Shown here: piece after piece, positions 55,840 to 64,000 of the stretch
Layout of the letters: the number at the start of each line of letters is the position of its first letter
Position numbering within the stretch: position 1 is the first letter of the stretch
Assembly (NCBI GenBank): GCA_029891345.1
Contig: CM056993.1
Span: forward strand, 107,623,800-107,687,799
Source: Dryococelus australis
Lineage: Eukaryota > Arthropoda > Insecta > Phasmatodea > Phasmatidae
DNA length: 64,000 nucleotides
Direction of reading: 5' to 3'
The notes under the pieces: generated by a model
The model's input: only the letters and a program-made list of their open reading frames with translations
Databases searched by the model: none
Told to the model about the DNA's origin: nothing
Position numbers and translations under genes: made by a program

Positions 55840-56250
55840 ATTAGGGTTTTCTGTATTTTTTTACATTTCTTTCGCATTTTCTTTAAACTTTCTTAGAATT
55901 TTCAAACTTAAAAAAAATCATTAAGACTTGAAAGAAATTTTTATCAAACTGAATGATTGTTCTTTAAAATTGTGAAATATTTTAATGAATTTCATTAAAA
56001 ATCGCTACAAATCAATGAAATTTATTTAAAAATCAGACCTGAATGAAATTTCTTTATAAATCATTACAACCGAATGATTTTGCTTTATAAATTTGCTAGA
56101 ACCTAATTATTTTTTCTTAAAAATCATTATAAATAAATGATTTCTCATTAGAATCATTACAACTGATTGATTTTTCAGTAAAATTGTTATAAATCAATGA
56201 AATTTCTTTATAAATCATTCAATCTGACTGAAATTTCTTAAAAATGTTTT
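55840..56250 (+). repeat. AT-rich tandem repeats homologous to 31500-32160
   Basis: gaatgattgttctttaaaat, ttaatgaatttcattaaaaa, atcattacaaccgaatgatt and similar units, the same word set as at 31.5-32.1 kb. They directly follow the ORF remnants. Confidence 0.65.
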
Positions 56251-56369
56251 CACAATTCAGAATTTTTCTTGAGTTAGGTATTTTTTTAAAAGAATGTTTA
56301 AGAGCGGATGGAAAAATTAGAAAAAAAATAGCCTTAGCCCACTCTTGCACTCAACTCTACACCTATATA

Positions 56370-56740
56370 AGACATTACAACCCACCACTCTGGTCAGTCG
56401 ACTGCCACCACAGCTCCAAGGTGAGGATGTGCTAGAGCTCCTGTTACCTCCCCTCCCCCGCCCAAAAATAAAGAAAGAAATATGTAGAACAACAAAAAAC
56501 ATCAATCCTTTAAATAAATTTAACCCATTTCATTTTTGATCCGATTAAGAAATTTTTAATCAGATTAAGATCGGATTAGTAATTTTTTATCGGATTGAGA
56601 TTGGATCAAGACATTTTAAATCGGATTAAGAATTTTTTGATCGGATTAAGATAGCATTAACCCTTTCAATCAATTTAATTAACCCTTTGATATCAAATCG
56701 ATAATCCGATTAACCAAAAGTGAAGTAGGACCATCATTCC
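56370..56740 (-). repeat. AAAGGGTTAA/TTAATCCGAT repeat, copy 3 (inverted)
   Basis: The reverse complement of copy 2 (50735-51000), with more TTAATCCGAT units (about eight of ~18-20 bp). Ends at agtgaagtaggaccatcatt. Confidence 0.8.
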
Positions 56741-58730
56741 CGTACTACTAAAATATTTTAAGGGAGAAGTATATTTGCTATCTTGGATCTACGTATTTCC
56801 CTTCATAACATAATTTTCGGAGTCCGTATTTAAAAACCAAGGTAGTCAAAGCATAGATAACATCTTAACAGTTATTTCGAAATCCAACTTATTTGTCTTA
56901 CTTGATTAGTTTCACTTATTTAACCGTAATAAAATATTACCTAATTATTTAATAATGTCAATCCCAAGTGGAAAAATACAGGTATAATTGAAACCTTACA
57001 AATTGAACAAATTTCGTTAAATAATCCTTTGTGTCTGTTGTAGCTTTGATTTTTATGTCTGGTCATACATTTTCATGAAGGAGATTTGTAAGAAAAATGG
57101 AAGATGGAATGGAAACGATCCCCTTAAGAGCTTTACTGCTTTGGTTTACTGATGTCTTCAAGCTGAAGTATTCACAATTTTCTATAAAAAAAAAACCTCC
57201 CATATTTTAGTTAAAATAATCAAAAAAGAAACTTTGCTCGTATCTTATATGTTCAAATGATAAAATGTTTGAGTACTTTCCTCTAATGACCCTATTTCTG
57301 GGCGAAAACGAGTTGCAAATTTATGAAGATGTGCACCAGAATATTTGTGAGCCTTTACGTACTTAATGAAATCCCTGTTAGAGTACTTTCAAGACGACAA
57401 CAAGGAAATAGACTGAATACAAAACCCATTTGCCAATAGAATCAAGCCTGACATGTAGGCCCTATGTACCAAAGTATGAACAGCTGAACTGAAATTCAAT
57501 GTATTTCTGCTTTGAAAACATAATTCCATTATGTGCCACTGAATTAATTTTGGGCAGGACTGAAGGAAGAATGGCCGTCAGTAGCCAAATAGGCTACAAG
57601 AGTTCTGCTCTTTGCTTTTGTACACGCCTATAAATGTGAATACGGCTTTTAATTTTATGCTTACGCAAATTAAAAAACAAATTTAGGAACAGGTTGGATG
57701 CCGCCCCATATTTACGTATTCAATTATTGGACATAAAGCCCGATTTCAAAGCTTTTTTGAGTACAAAAATTAAACATTTTCACTCATCACATTAAGTCAC
57801 ATGTGCAATATGATCTCGTACCAAACTGAAAGTTTTGCGCAATCTAAAAATGATTTTTGTGTTTCAATCCTAAAACATTATGTAAACAATGAATACATTC
57901 TGTATAGAATCAAGAAGAGGGACGTTGTAGGTTTGAATCCGTAGAAAACATTTACCCAAAATTGGGGTTCCATGGAAATAGAGCATCTTATGTAAGGTTG
58001 GATAGAGAAAGTTTGGGGACCTCTGGTCTAGGGTGCATCCGTCCCCTGACCCCGAATTCGGGCAGCGGTGACATCACAGCTCCTATGTAGGTACGTTTCC
58101 TGGGCACGAAAACAGGTAGGGGCCCTTGGCTTGCGAATGTTTGTACAGATAAAGTTAGTTGAACATATTACTTTGAGAAACTACACTGAAATTAGATGAC
58201 CATTTTTATTTTATTAGGAGTCAGGCTGTATTAGTATATTTGTTGTGATATTTAGCTTTATGGGTAGCAGTATTTGGAGGGAAAAAATATATATTTCAGT
58301 GTAAACAGATTTTTTTAAAGGGGCTTTCATGTAATTTGGTGGGACTGCATTTTATGGAGACTTTTTGGTATAGGGTTCCATTACGTTTTTTAAAGTTTTA
58401 CTTCATTATTTGCCTGATATTTGTAGCTCTACTCACTACGGAGAGTTTTGGAATATCATTTTAATTCAAAGATGAAATTTTACGGCGTGATTCGTAAATT
58501 TATGCAGACCTCAAGTATGCCATTTTCGATATTTAATACTTTATAGTTGTAATAAAATATTAAGGTAAAAACTTATGCCTCACACTCTAAGACCATATGG
58601 TTACTATGAAAAATCGCCATTTGTAAAGGAGATTATCGTATCCATTTTGTAATACTATACAAATTTATCTTTGCTTAATTGTCACATAAAAATCATTAAA
58701 GTTTAAGAAATATAAATCACGAAACTGCGT
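56741..58730. other. No gene seen
   Basis: 2 kb of AT-rich, apparently unique sequence with no ORF over 60 codons and no SINE or MITE termini recognised. Around 58020-58140 GC rises slightly. Confidence 0.45.
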
Positions 58731-58731
58731 A

Positions 58732-58985
58732 GGGGCAGCGGTGGTGTAGTGGTCAGACTACTCCCCTCAGACCTCGGGGGACCGGGCTCGCTTCCCAGCG
58801 GGGCAGCTCTTGGATGGATTTTCGCATGCTGGAATCATGCCGGACGATGCCGCTGGCCAGCGGGCCCTCTCGGGTATCTCCCGCTTCCCCAGCCCTTGCA
58901 TTTCGGCGCTGCTCCATACTCACCTCATTCCACCCTCATCGACTCTCAAGACCTCGATTTTTAGAAATATCTCCACTCCACGACG
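58732..58985 (+). repeat. tRNA-derived SINE (family 1), near full length
   Basis: The best preserved 5' end: ggggcagcggtggtgtagtg with A-box TGGTGTAGTGG (58742-58752) and B-box GGCTCGCTTCC (58785-58795), 32 nt apart, as in tRNAs; then the body (tgccgctggccagcgggccc) and tail (tcatcgactctcaagacctc). The ORFs at 58749-59086 are shadows of it. Confidence 0.9.
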
Positions 58986-59024
58986 CCACTTGGATGGCGT
59001 GTACCTGCTATTTCACCTCAGTAC

Positions 59025-59256
59025 AGGCTGTTTACGGTAAATTGAGCACTTCTGAAAGCCCTCTCATTTGGAATAATAGTAAATAACTACATTTAATTTT
59101 AGCCTTAGACTTTTACTTTGGGTGAAGTGGAATATACACACTGCCTTCATTACTTACATGGCAATATTGAATTTAAAAAGGTTGTTAAATAATGAAATAT
59201 GGCTGAAAGGAAAAAGTAAATAGGGCCTTAAAAGTGCTCGAATGTACTGTAACGGC
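59025..59256. mobile_element. Short MITE (subfamily B), both ends
   Basis: aggctgtttacggtaaattg to aaagtgctcgaatgtactgt-aacggc; the interior is the reverse of 7528-7757. It begins ~40 bp after the SINE tail. Confidence 0.85.
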
Positions 59257-59426
59257 TGCGTTTTGCACTATTAATATCCAAATGCGCATCAAAATAATTA
59301 CTTTTCTTTATTTTTGTATTAATAATATTGTGCTTAAATGTTATGTATATATATAATAAGAGTTTCAGTTGTATATTTTTTTTGTGACATTTGGTTGACA
59401 GCCATAATTGTCGAAGACTGAGGCCC

Positions 59427-59500
59427 GTTGCCAGGGGCAACGCAATCTCTTGATTGTACGAGGAAGCAGCCGCCTTGTGATTGGTCGTTACATAGCGTCA
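59427..59500 (+). promoter_or_regulatory. Promoter-like block: RFX X-box, CCAAT box, CRE half-site
   Basis: GTTGCCAGGGGCAAC (59427-59441) is a perfect palindromic X-box of the RFX family, known in invertebrates from promoters of ciliary genes. tgATTGG (inverted CCAAT) follows at 59476-59484 and gCGTCAc (complement of a TGACG half-site) near 59495. The X-Y spacing of ~35-40 bp is plausible for cooperative binding. Motifs are seen; activity is inference. Confidence 0.5.
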
Positions 59501-59828
59501 CTTTTAAGCTACATTATTGCTAGAGAAGGGAAGGAGTTCAGCTGCGATGTAAGGCGGGGCTTAACGAGTGTTACTGTCCCAATAGGAGTTTAAATGTAAA
59601 TATTAGGGCAGTTCGCGAGTGATTTTGTATATTTTTCCAGGCCAAGAGAAAATTGTCGGAATGCCGGCAAAAGAAGAAGAGGGTCTGAGGCGATAGTACT
59701 GCTCGATTTAATTTAGTTTAGATAGCCTTCTGCGACATGCCGAGTGGTACCATTTTTTGGACTGTATATCGCTCTATCATAGCCCGTTGGCTAGAATATT
59801 AGAGTCCGGAAGAGAATCACCGCATCCC

Positions 59829-59897
59829 ATGACTGTACCCGATCTGCATGACGCAGATTTGTCATGTGAGACATCCCGATCGACTAGTATAAAATCA
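59829..59897 (+). CDS. Candidate first coding exon downstream of the X-box promoter
   Basis: The ATG at 59829 opens exactly 23 codons (MTVPDLHDADLSCETSRSTS plus IKS) that end at AAATCA|GTAAGA, a good splice donor in phase 0. The exon sits in a GC-richer stretch 330 bp behind the RFX X-box. A longer open frame in the same phase begins at 59757 without an ATG. I do not recognise the product and cannot see exon 2; a chance ORF remains possible. Confidence 0.35.
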
Positions 59898-59949
59898 GTA
59901 AGAAATTTAAATAATATGGTCGCCGATTTTAGTTTTGGAAAGTAGCTTA

Positions 59950-61200
59950 AGGCAGACGCCATTTTATTTGCTATAAGACGCCTGCGTTTAAACTTTATTT
60001 TGCAAATCATAACCAGAGATTACTAGCCCAGCTCCCAGCTTGTTTGCTGTGAGCTTAAATTAATATATATTATTTTTAAAGAAGATTTTATTTATTTGTT
60101 TTTAAAAAGGGCTAAGAACTTATTAAATCATGTTTCTTACCAACTCACAGGGCGTTACGGCCACTTACATGCATGTCACCAGAAGATTATTAATAACACT
60201 GCTATTGAGCTTAACTATATATTTTTAAACAACTGAATGCCTAATGTTGGCCAGATCCAAGCAGTTTTTATTAAATAATTAAATATTTTAATCTCCTTCT
60301 GGACTCCATCCTTTTAGTTAGTTACTCCCGAATCTATGCATGCTAAGCTATTGAGTTTGACTAAGGTGCTATGTACGTATGGCATTCTAGCCTTCTACTC
60401 AGTTGCTGTACGGCTATCATCCTGGTAATAATTTGGTAACTAGCATAAAAGTTGCGGTTTATGCTAACTGGTGTAACCATTTCTGGAAAGAGTCATCTCA
60501 AAATCATCTACTCTAAGTTAGCTTGGCGCATGTATGTTAGTGTGTGGAAGACAGATTGAGCACCACAACACCATTACAATAATTTTATTTAAATAATAAT
60601 CTACATCTTTTCACACCACAATTCACACACTACAGCACAGCCCGACAGTTTACTGATGCGACACAACGAGTTATAGTTGTGAGTGCTCTGTGATCTTAAC
60701 TCTTTCCTTCGAAACACAGCAGGCAATGTGCACCCGGTTTACGTGTTGCTCGCGGTGCGGTCAAGTACACTAGAAACCAATACCGGACAGTTTGAAGATT
60801 TCTGCGAAAAAATCCGGCAGTGTTGTCACCTCCAGCCAGCAGACAGCAGTACCTCTGTTTAATACTTCATTCTTTTGATATTACTTATTTGATACCAACA
60901 TGGTAGATATGAAGACGAAACTTTCTTTCATCTATGGAAAGTTTATTTAACAATGTCTAAAACTTAAACAACGAAAACCAATTCTCAATACGTCAAATGT
61001 TTTAGAAGTTTAAAATATTTACTGATAAACGATAATAAACAACTTTTGATATATTGCCAGAAATATAATAATGGTAACACATTTTGAAACTAGTTTTTTT
61101 TTTTTTTTTTTCGCACACAAGCCTGTACTATTTGTATAAAGCTGTCCGGTATTTGTCCCTAGTGTATTTGGTGCAGTGCAACGTGGAACATGAAGTAGTA
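59950..61200. other. No gene seen; possible intron
   Basis: AT-rich. T tract at 61092-61111. No recognised repeat family. Could be intron of the candidate gene above. Confidence 0.4.
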
Positions 61201-61205
61201 TAGAA

Positions 61206-61745
61206 ATGCCGATTCGAGCGCAGCCCCAACCATCAGAAAACCAACAGCAAAATGAATGCCCAAACCATCAGAAAAAACTACCGTTGTTTTCCTGATCCAA
61301 AACATCAGCTGCCGATTCGAGCGCAGCCGCAAAAAAAAGTGACTTCAAAAGTTGCGTTTGGGTGCATCCGCAAGAAGTGGCTGCTAAATTTGCGTTTGGG
61401 TGCATCTGCAAAAAGTGACTGCAAAAAGTTATGTTTGGGAGCAGCCCCCCCCCCCAACCCCACTTATCAGATAACCAACAGCAAATTGAATGCCCAAGCC
61501 ATCAGAAAACATCAGCTGCCGATTCGAGCGCAACCGCAAAAAGTGACCGCAAAAAGTTGAGTTTGGGTGCATCCACAAAAACTGACTGCAAAAGTTGCAT
61601 TTGGGTGCATCTGCAAAAAGTGACTACAAAAAGTTGCGTTTGGGGCATCTGCAAAAAGTGACTAAAAAAAGTTGCATTTGGATGCAGTTGCAAAAAGTTG
61701 CATTTGGATGCATCCAAAAAAAGTTGCATTTGGAAGCAGTTACAA
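61206..61745 (+). repeat. ~39-bp minisatellite and GATTCGAGCGCA blocks upstream of PolB locus 2
   Basis: Two interleaved units: tttgggtgcatctgcaaaaa-gtgactgcaaaaagttgcg (about nine copies, 61350-61735) and gccgattcgagcgcagccgc with catcagaaaa (61206, 61311, 61517). ORFs over it in both strands are read-through. Confidence 0.8.
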
Positions 61746-61831
61746 CGAGCAGCTCAATAAATTTGAATGCGTAAAAAATAAAATATTGTATATAATAAAT
61801 GAGCGCAAATAACACTCAACCGACGTCTAAT

Positions 61832-61963
61832 ATGATGACGACCATGGCAATGAAAAAGGTTAACACAACTGGTAATGTTTGGAAAGAATATATGTTTAAG
61901 AAAGGTGTCTTTGTGGAAAGAAAGATGAAGTATGACAACTCAAGAGAAGTATGCCAACTGTGA
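61832..61963 (+). other. Short ORF overlapping the start of the zinc-finger ORF
   Basis: The ATG at 61832 gives 43 codons (MMTTMAMKKVNTTGNVWKEY...) ending TGA at 61963, overlapping the next ORF in another frame. It could be the true N-terminus of that ORF before a frameshift, or a small leader ORF. Confidence 0.35.
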
Positions 61964-62738
61964 AATGTGTAGGCACTTTTACGAACCGTCTCTCATAATA
62001 AGTCATCTTAAAAGTAGATTGCAAAAAGGTCTTACACCAATACATAATAAATCACAGGAACCAACAAATGTATGGGAAATTTTTAAAGTGCCACAACACT
62101 TAATACCAAAGCAGAAGTTCCCACGAGAGAAACAAGTGAAATGTGAAACGTGTAGCCACTATTACAAACCATCTCTCATAAGAAGTCACTTGAGAAGTAA
62201 CATTCATAAGTACACACCCATATTCAGTGTAGAAGAAATCGAAACAGCATTCCAAAGTTGGATCAAGACTTATGCTGTAAAGAATGTGAATGCATACAAA
62301 GACCCAAAGCATTTCCTAAACAATGTAAAAGAAACTGTCACGGTGATAAATAGTAAGCATTCAAAATCATTAAAAGTGAACATCAAATTCTTCACTGAGT
62401 ATAAAAGGGGAATTGGTGAGAATATTGAATATGTAGAAAGCTCCTTTAAAACAAAGAACGAAATTATACTGAAATCGACTAATCTGGAAGAATATTATAC
62501 CATCAGCATATCGAAAATCATAGCTGAGATGGGGGCATTCGAAGCAAAGGGATCTCAGTGGGTACTCAACAGAATATTTAAACTAGAAGTGCGAATACAT
62601 AAATATGTACCATTCAAGGGCAGTTCTTATGTTGATCTCCCAGAAAAAATCAAAACTAAGCAGGCGGTAATTAATGTTAAGAACGATGATCAAAAATGTT
62701 TTTTTTGTGGTCTGTTCTATCTGCAATGCAACAAGTAA
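61932..62738 (+). pseudogene. PolB-element protein, N-terminal zinc-finger region (locus 2)
   Basis: 268 codons from the ATG at 61932, the longest frame in the window. Two finger-like units: CEMCRHFYEPSLIISHLKSR (last His lost) and CETCSHYYKPSLIRSHLRSNIH (C-x2-C-x12-H-x5-H). Then a 60-residue helix, a beta-rich segment, GSQWVLNRIFKLEVRIHKYVPFKGSSYVDLP and NVKNDDQKCF. The same order of segments is seen, more decayed, at 34550-35206. It breaks in a run of eight T at 62698-62705 and ends 30 codons later at a frameshifted stop. The fingers are presumably nucleic-acid binding; the function of the rest is unknown to me. Confidence 0.75.
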
Positions 62739-62959
62739 AAAAAGACCCTCAAAGAGTGAATAAATACGAAGCTTACGAACATGAGTTTGATGATGCACTT
62801 AAGGGTTTGGAATTTCCAATGAAATTGGATGGCATACCAACCTTTGAGAAGAGAAGTGGAATTTCTATTAATGTATATGCATACGAAGAAGAAGATGGCG
62901 GTAAGAAATATATAATCTTTCCATTAAAAATAACAAAAAGAAGACAGATAATCACATAA
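62706..62959 (+). pseudogene. Continuation of the PolB-element protein after a T-tract slip
   Basis: In the +1 frame from the T run the reading goes on with WSVLSAMQQ, QRVNKYEAYEHEF, PTFEKRSGISINVYAYEEE and YIIFPLKITK. It ends at TAA 62957-62959, next to another shift. Matches the segment order of locus 1 (34900-35180). Confidence 0.8.
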
Positions 62960-63186
62960 ACCTACTCTATATCAAAGACGAAAAGAACGACCACTACTGC
63001 TGGGTAAAAAGTCTTTCGAGACTTGTCGCATCACAAGAAACGAAATATATTCGCAAAATATTTATATGTGATAGATATTGGCAACATTTCTACTCTGTAA
63101 ATAAGCTAAAAGATCACGAACAAGACTGTCGAGATCATGATGGTGTTAGAGTTGAACTACCATCTAAAGGAAAAATGACATATTAA
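62960..63186 (+). pseudogene. PolB-element protein, zinc-finger-like linker region
   Basis: In a further frame: HINLLYIKDEKNDHYCWVKSLSRLVASQ, then FICDRYWQHFYSVNKLKDHEQDC (a C-x-x-x-x-W ... H-x4-C finger remnant: first Cys of C-x2-C replaced), then a TAA at 63184-63186. In this element group a H-Y-x-W-I-K-x-L-S-R-L block and a finger precede the exonuclease. Confidence 0.75.
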
Positions 63187-63209
63187 GATTTCAAAACCAA
63201 AATCATTCT

Positions 63210-63416
63210 TTGAGAGTTCCGTTTGTGATATATGCTGATTTTGAATGTTTGTTGACTAAAATAGAAACTTGCCAACCAAACCCCGACGAATGTTACACGA
63301 AACCATGCCAAAAACACGAGTCTATTAGCTTCTGTTACTATGTAAAATACGAACATGGGTACTATAAACCACCAGTAACTTATGAAGGGCCTGATGCATC
63401 TACTGTGTTCGTTTAA
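63210..63416 (+). pseudogene. PolB exonuclease motif I region
   Basis: RVPFVIYADFECLLTKIE contains the A-D-F-E of Exo I, the first pair of metal ligands of the 3'-5' proofreading exonuclease, followed by Cys/His-rich CYTKPCQKHESISFCYYVKYEHG. It ends at TAA 63414-63416. Confidence 0.85.
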
Positions 63417-63706
63417 ATACTAATGGAAGAAGCAAAGTCTATTGGTGATATACACACAAATGAAATACCAATGCTTCCACTAACTCAGAAAGAACAATTG
63501 TTTATGATACAACTACCCATTGCCATATATGTGAAAAGCCTTTGAATGGTGATTCTATGAGAGATCATGATCATCTTACGGGGAAATTTACGGGAGCTGC
63601 ACACAAAGATTGTAACTTTTCGTATAGAAATCCATGTTTTGTCCCAGTGTTTATATACAATCTATCTGGCTATGACACATTTATTCATAACAGATCTTGG
63701 CATCGA
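63417..63706 (+). pseudogene. HNH/endonuclease VII-like motif (locus 2)
   Basis: Across frames: HTNEIPMLPLTQKE, CEKPLNGDSMRDHDHLTGKF (Asp-His-Asp-His at 63563-63574), then GAAHKDCNFSYRNPCFVPVF and NLSGYDT. Conserved C-E-x-P, D-H-D-H-x-T-G and A-H-x2-C-N fit an endonuclease VII-type HNH fold placed before Exo II. Confidence 0.8.
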
Positions 63707-63866
63707 TGAAAATAAGATTGATCTAATTTCCAACAACAAAGAAAAATATATTTCTCTTATGAAGCACTTATGTGGAAGTGTAAATCTTAGATTTATTGAC
63801 TCATTTAAATTTATGGCTAGTAGTATCGATAAACTCTCTAGCAACCTTTCCAGAAGCCAATTCTGA
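63707..63866 (+). pseudogene. PolB exonuclease II region (locus 2)
   Basis: KIDLISNNKEKYISL and LRFIDSFKFMASSIDKLSSNL precede a TGA at 63864-63866. Equivalent to 35980-36170 of locus 1. Confidence 0.85.
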
Positions 63867-64000
63867 GAAACATGTAAGCATTTTTCCAATGAACTTCTTG
63901 ACTTTGTTACAAGAAAAGGTGAGGCATTGCTTCCATCCAAAGATGCATTTTACAACAAACTCAATAAATGCGGCATTACAGATGAAGATTACGAATTTGC
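63867..64000 (+). pseudogene. PolB continuation, cut by the window end
   Basis: The strand continues HFSNELLDFVTRKG, LLPSKDAFYNKLNKCGITDEDYEFA, the spacer that leads to polymerase motif A. The polymerase palm would lie beyond the window. Confidence 0.8.

Noticed and set aside
58749-59086. Overlapping ORFs of 71-90 codons
   Set aside because: All lie over the tRNA-derived SINE and are chance frames in its GC-rich body.

Overview
This is eukaryotic, AT-rich, repeat-dominated DNA, most probably from an arthropod (an insect is my best guess; I cannot name the species). Signs of this are many short inverted-repeat DNA transposons, tRNA-derived SINEs with target-site duplications, long (TA)n, (CA)n and (GA)n tracts, Helitron helicase remnants, and degenerate protein-primed family B DNA polymerase (PolB) elements. 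No intact multi-exon host gene can be read. There are only candidate promoters and first exons near 8.9 kb and 59.4-59.9 kb.

Layout. 0.9-6.4 kb: a 5.4-kb imperfect palindrome whose two arms carry diverged copies of the same short acidic ORF, a 16-bp minisatellite and clusters of GGTCAAGGTCA-type sites. 6.8-12.2 kb: SINE, MITEs, a promoter-like island and GC-rich blocks. 12.2-14.8 kb: a broken Helitron helicase (minus strand). 16-28 kb: microsatellites and a dense field of MITEs (a TA-flanked family with TIR AGGCTGTTCACG, a hAT-like inverted pair, a PIF/Harbinger-like element, foldbacks) and SINEs. 29-38.4 kb: a zinc-finger ORF, then a TATA promoter, a possible 2.4-kb intron with tandem repeats, an acidic-repeat ORF and a broken PolB gene reading rightward. 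39-54 kb: more MITEs and SINEs, a gag-like retrotransposon fragment, a possible Myb/SANT (Zeste-like) exon and dispersed repeats. 54.4-56.3 kb: another degenerate virus-like ORF cluster whose tandem repeats match those at 31.5-32.1 kb. 59.4-59.9 kb: a promoter-like block with an RFX X-box and a CCAAT box. 61.2-64 kb: a second PolB locus, running off the window end.

The common thread is one group of virus-like elements (PolB with an embedded HNH/endonuclease VII-type motif, zinc-finger ORFs, and a short domain with the motif Y-F-P-E-D-P) present as three to four decayed loci. They are linked to each other by shared ORF segments and shared AT-rich tandem repeats, and the smaller transposons have inserted among them. 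The palindrome at 0.9-6.4 kb shares its ORF with the 29-kb locus and may be a terminal-repeat derivative of this group. All elements appear inactive: every long ORF is broken by frameshifts or stops.
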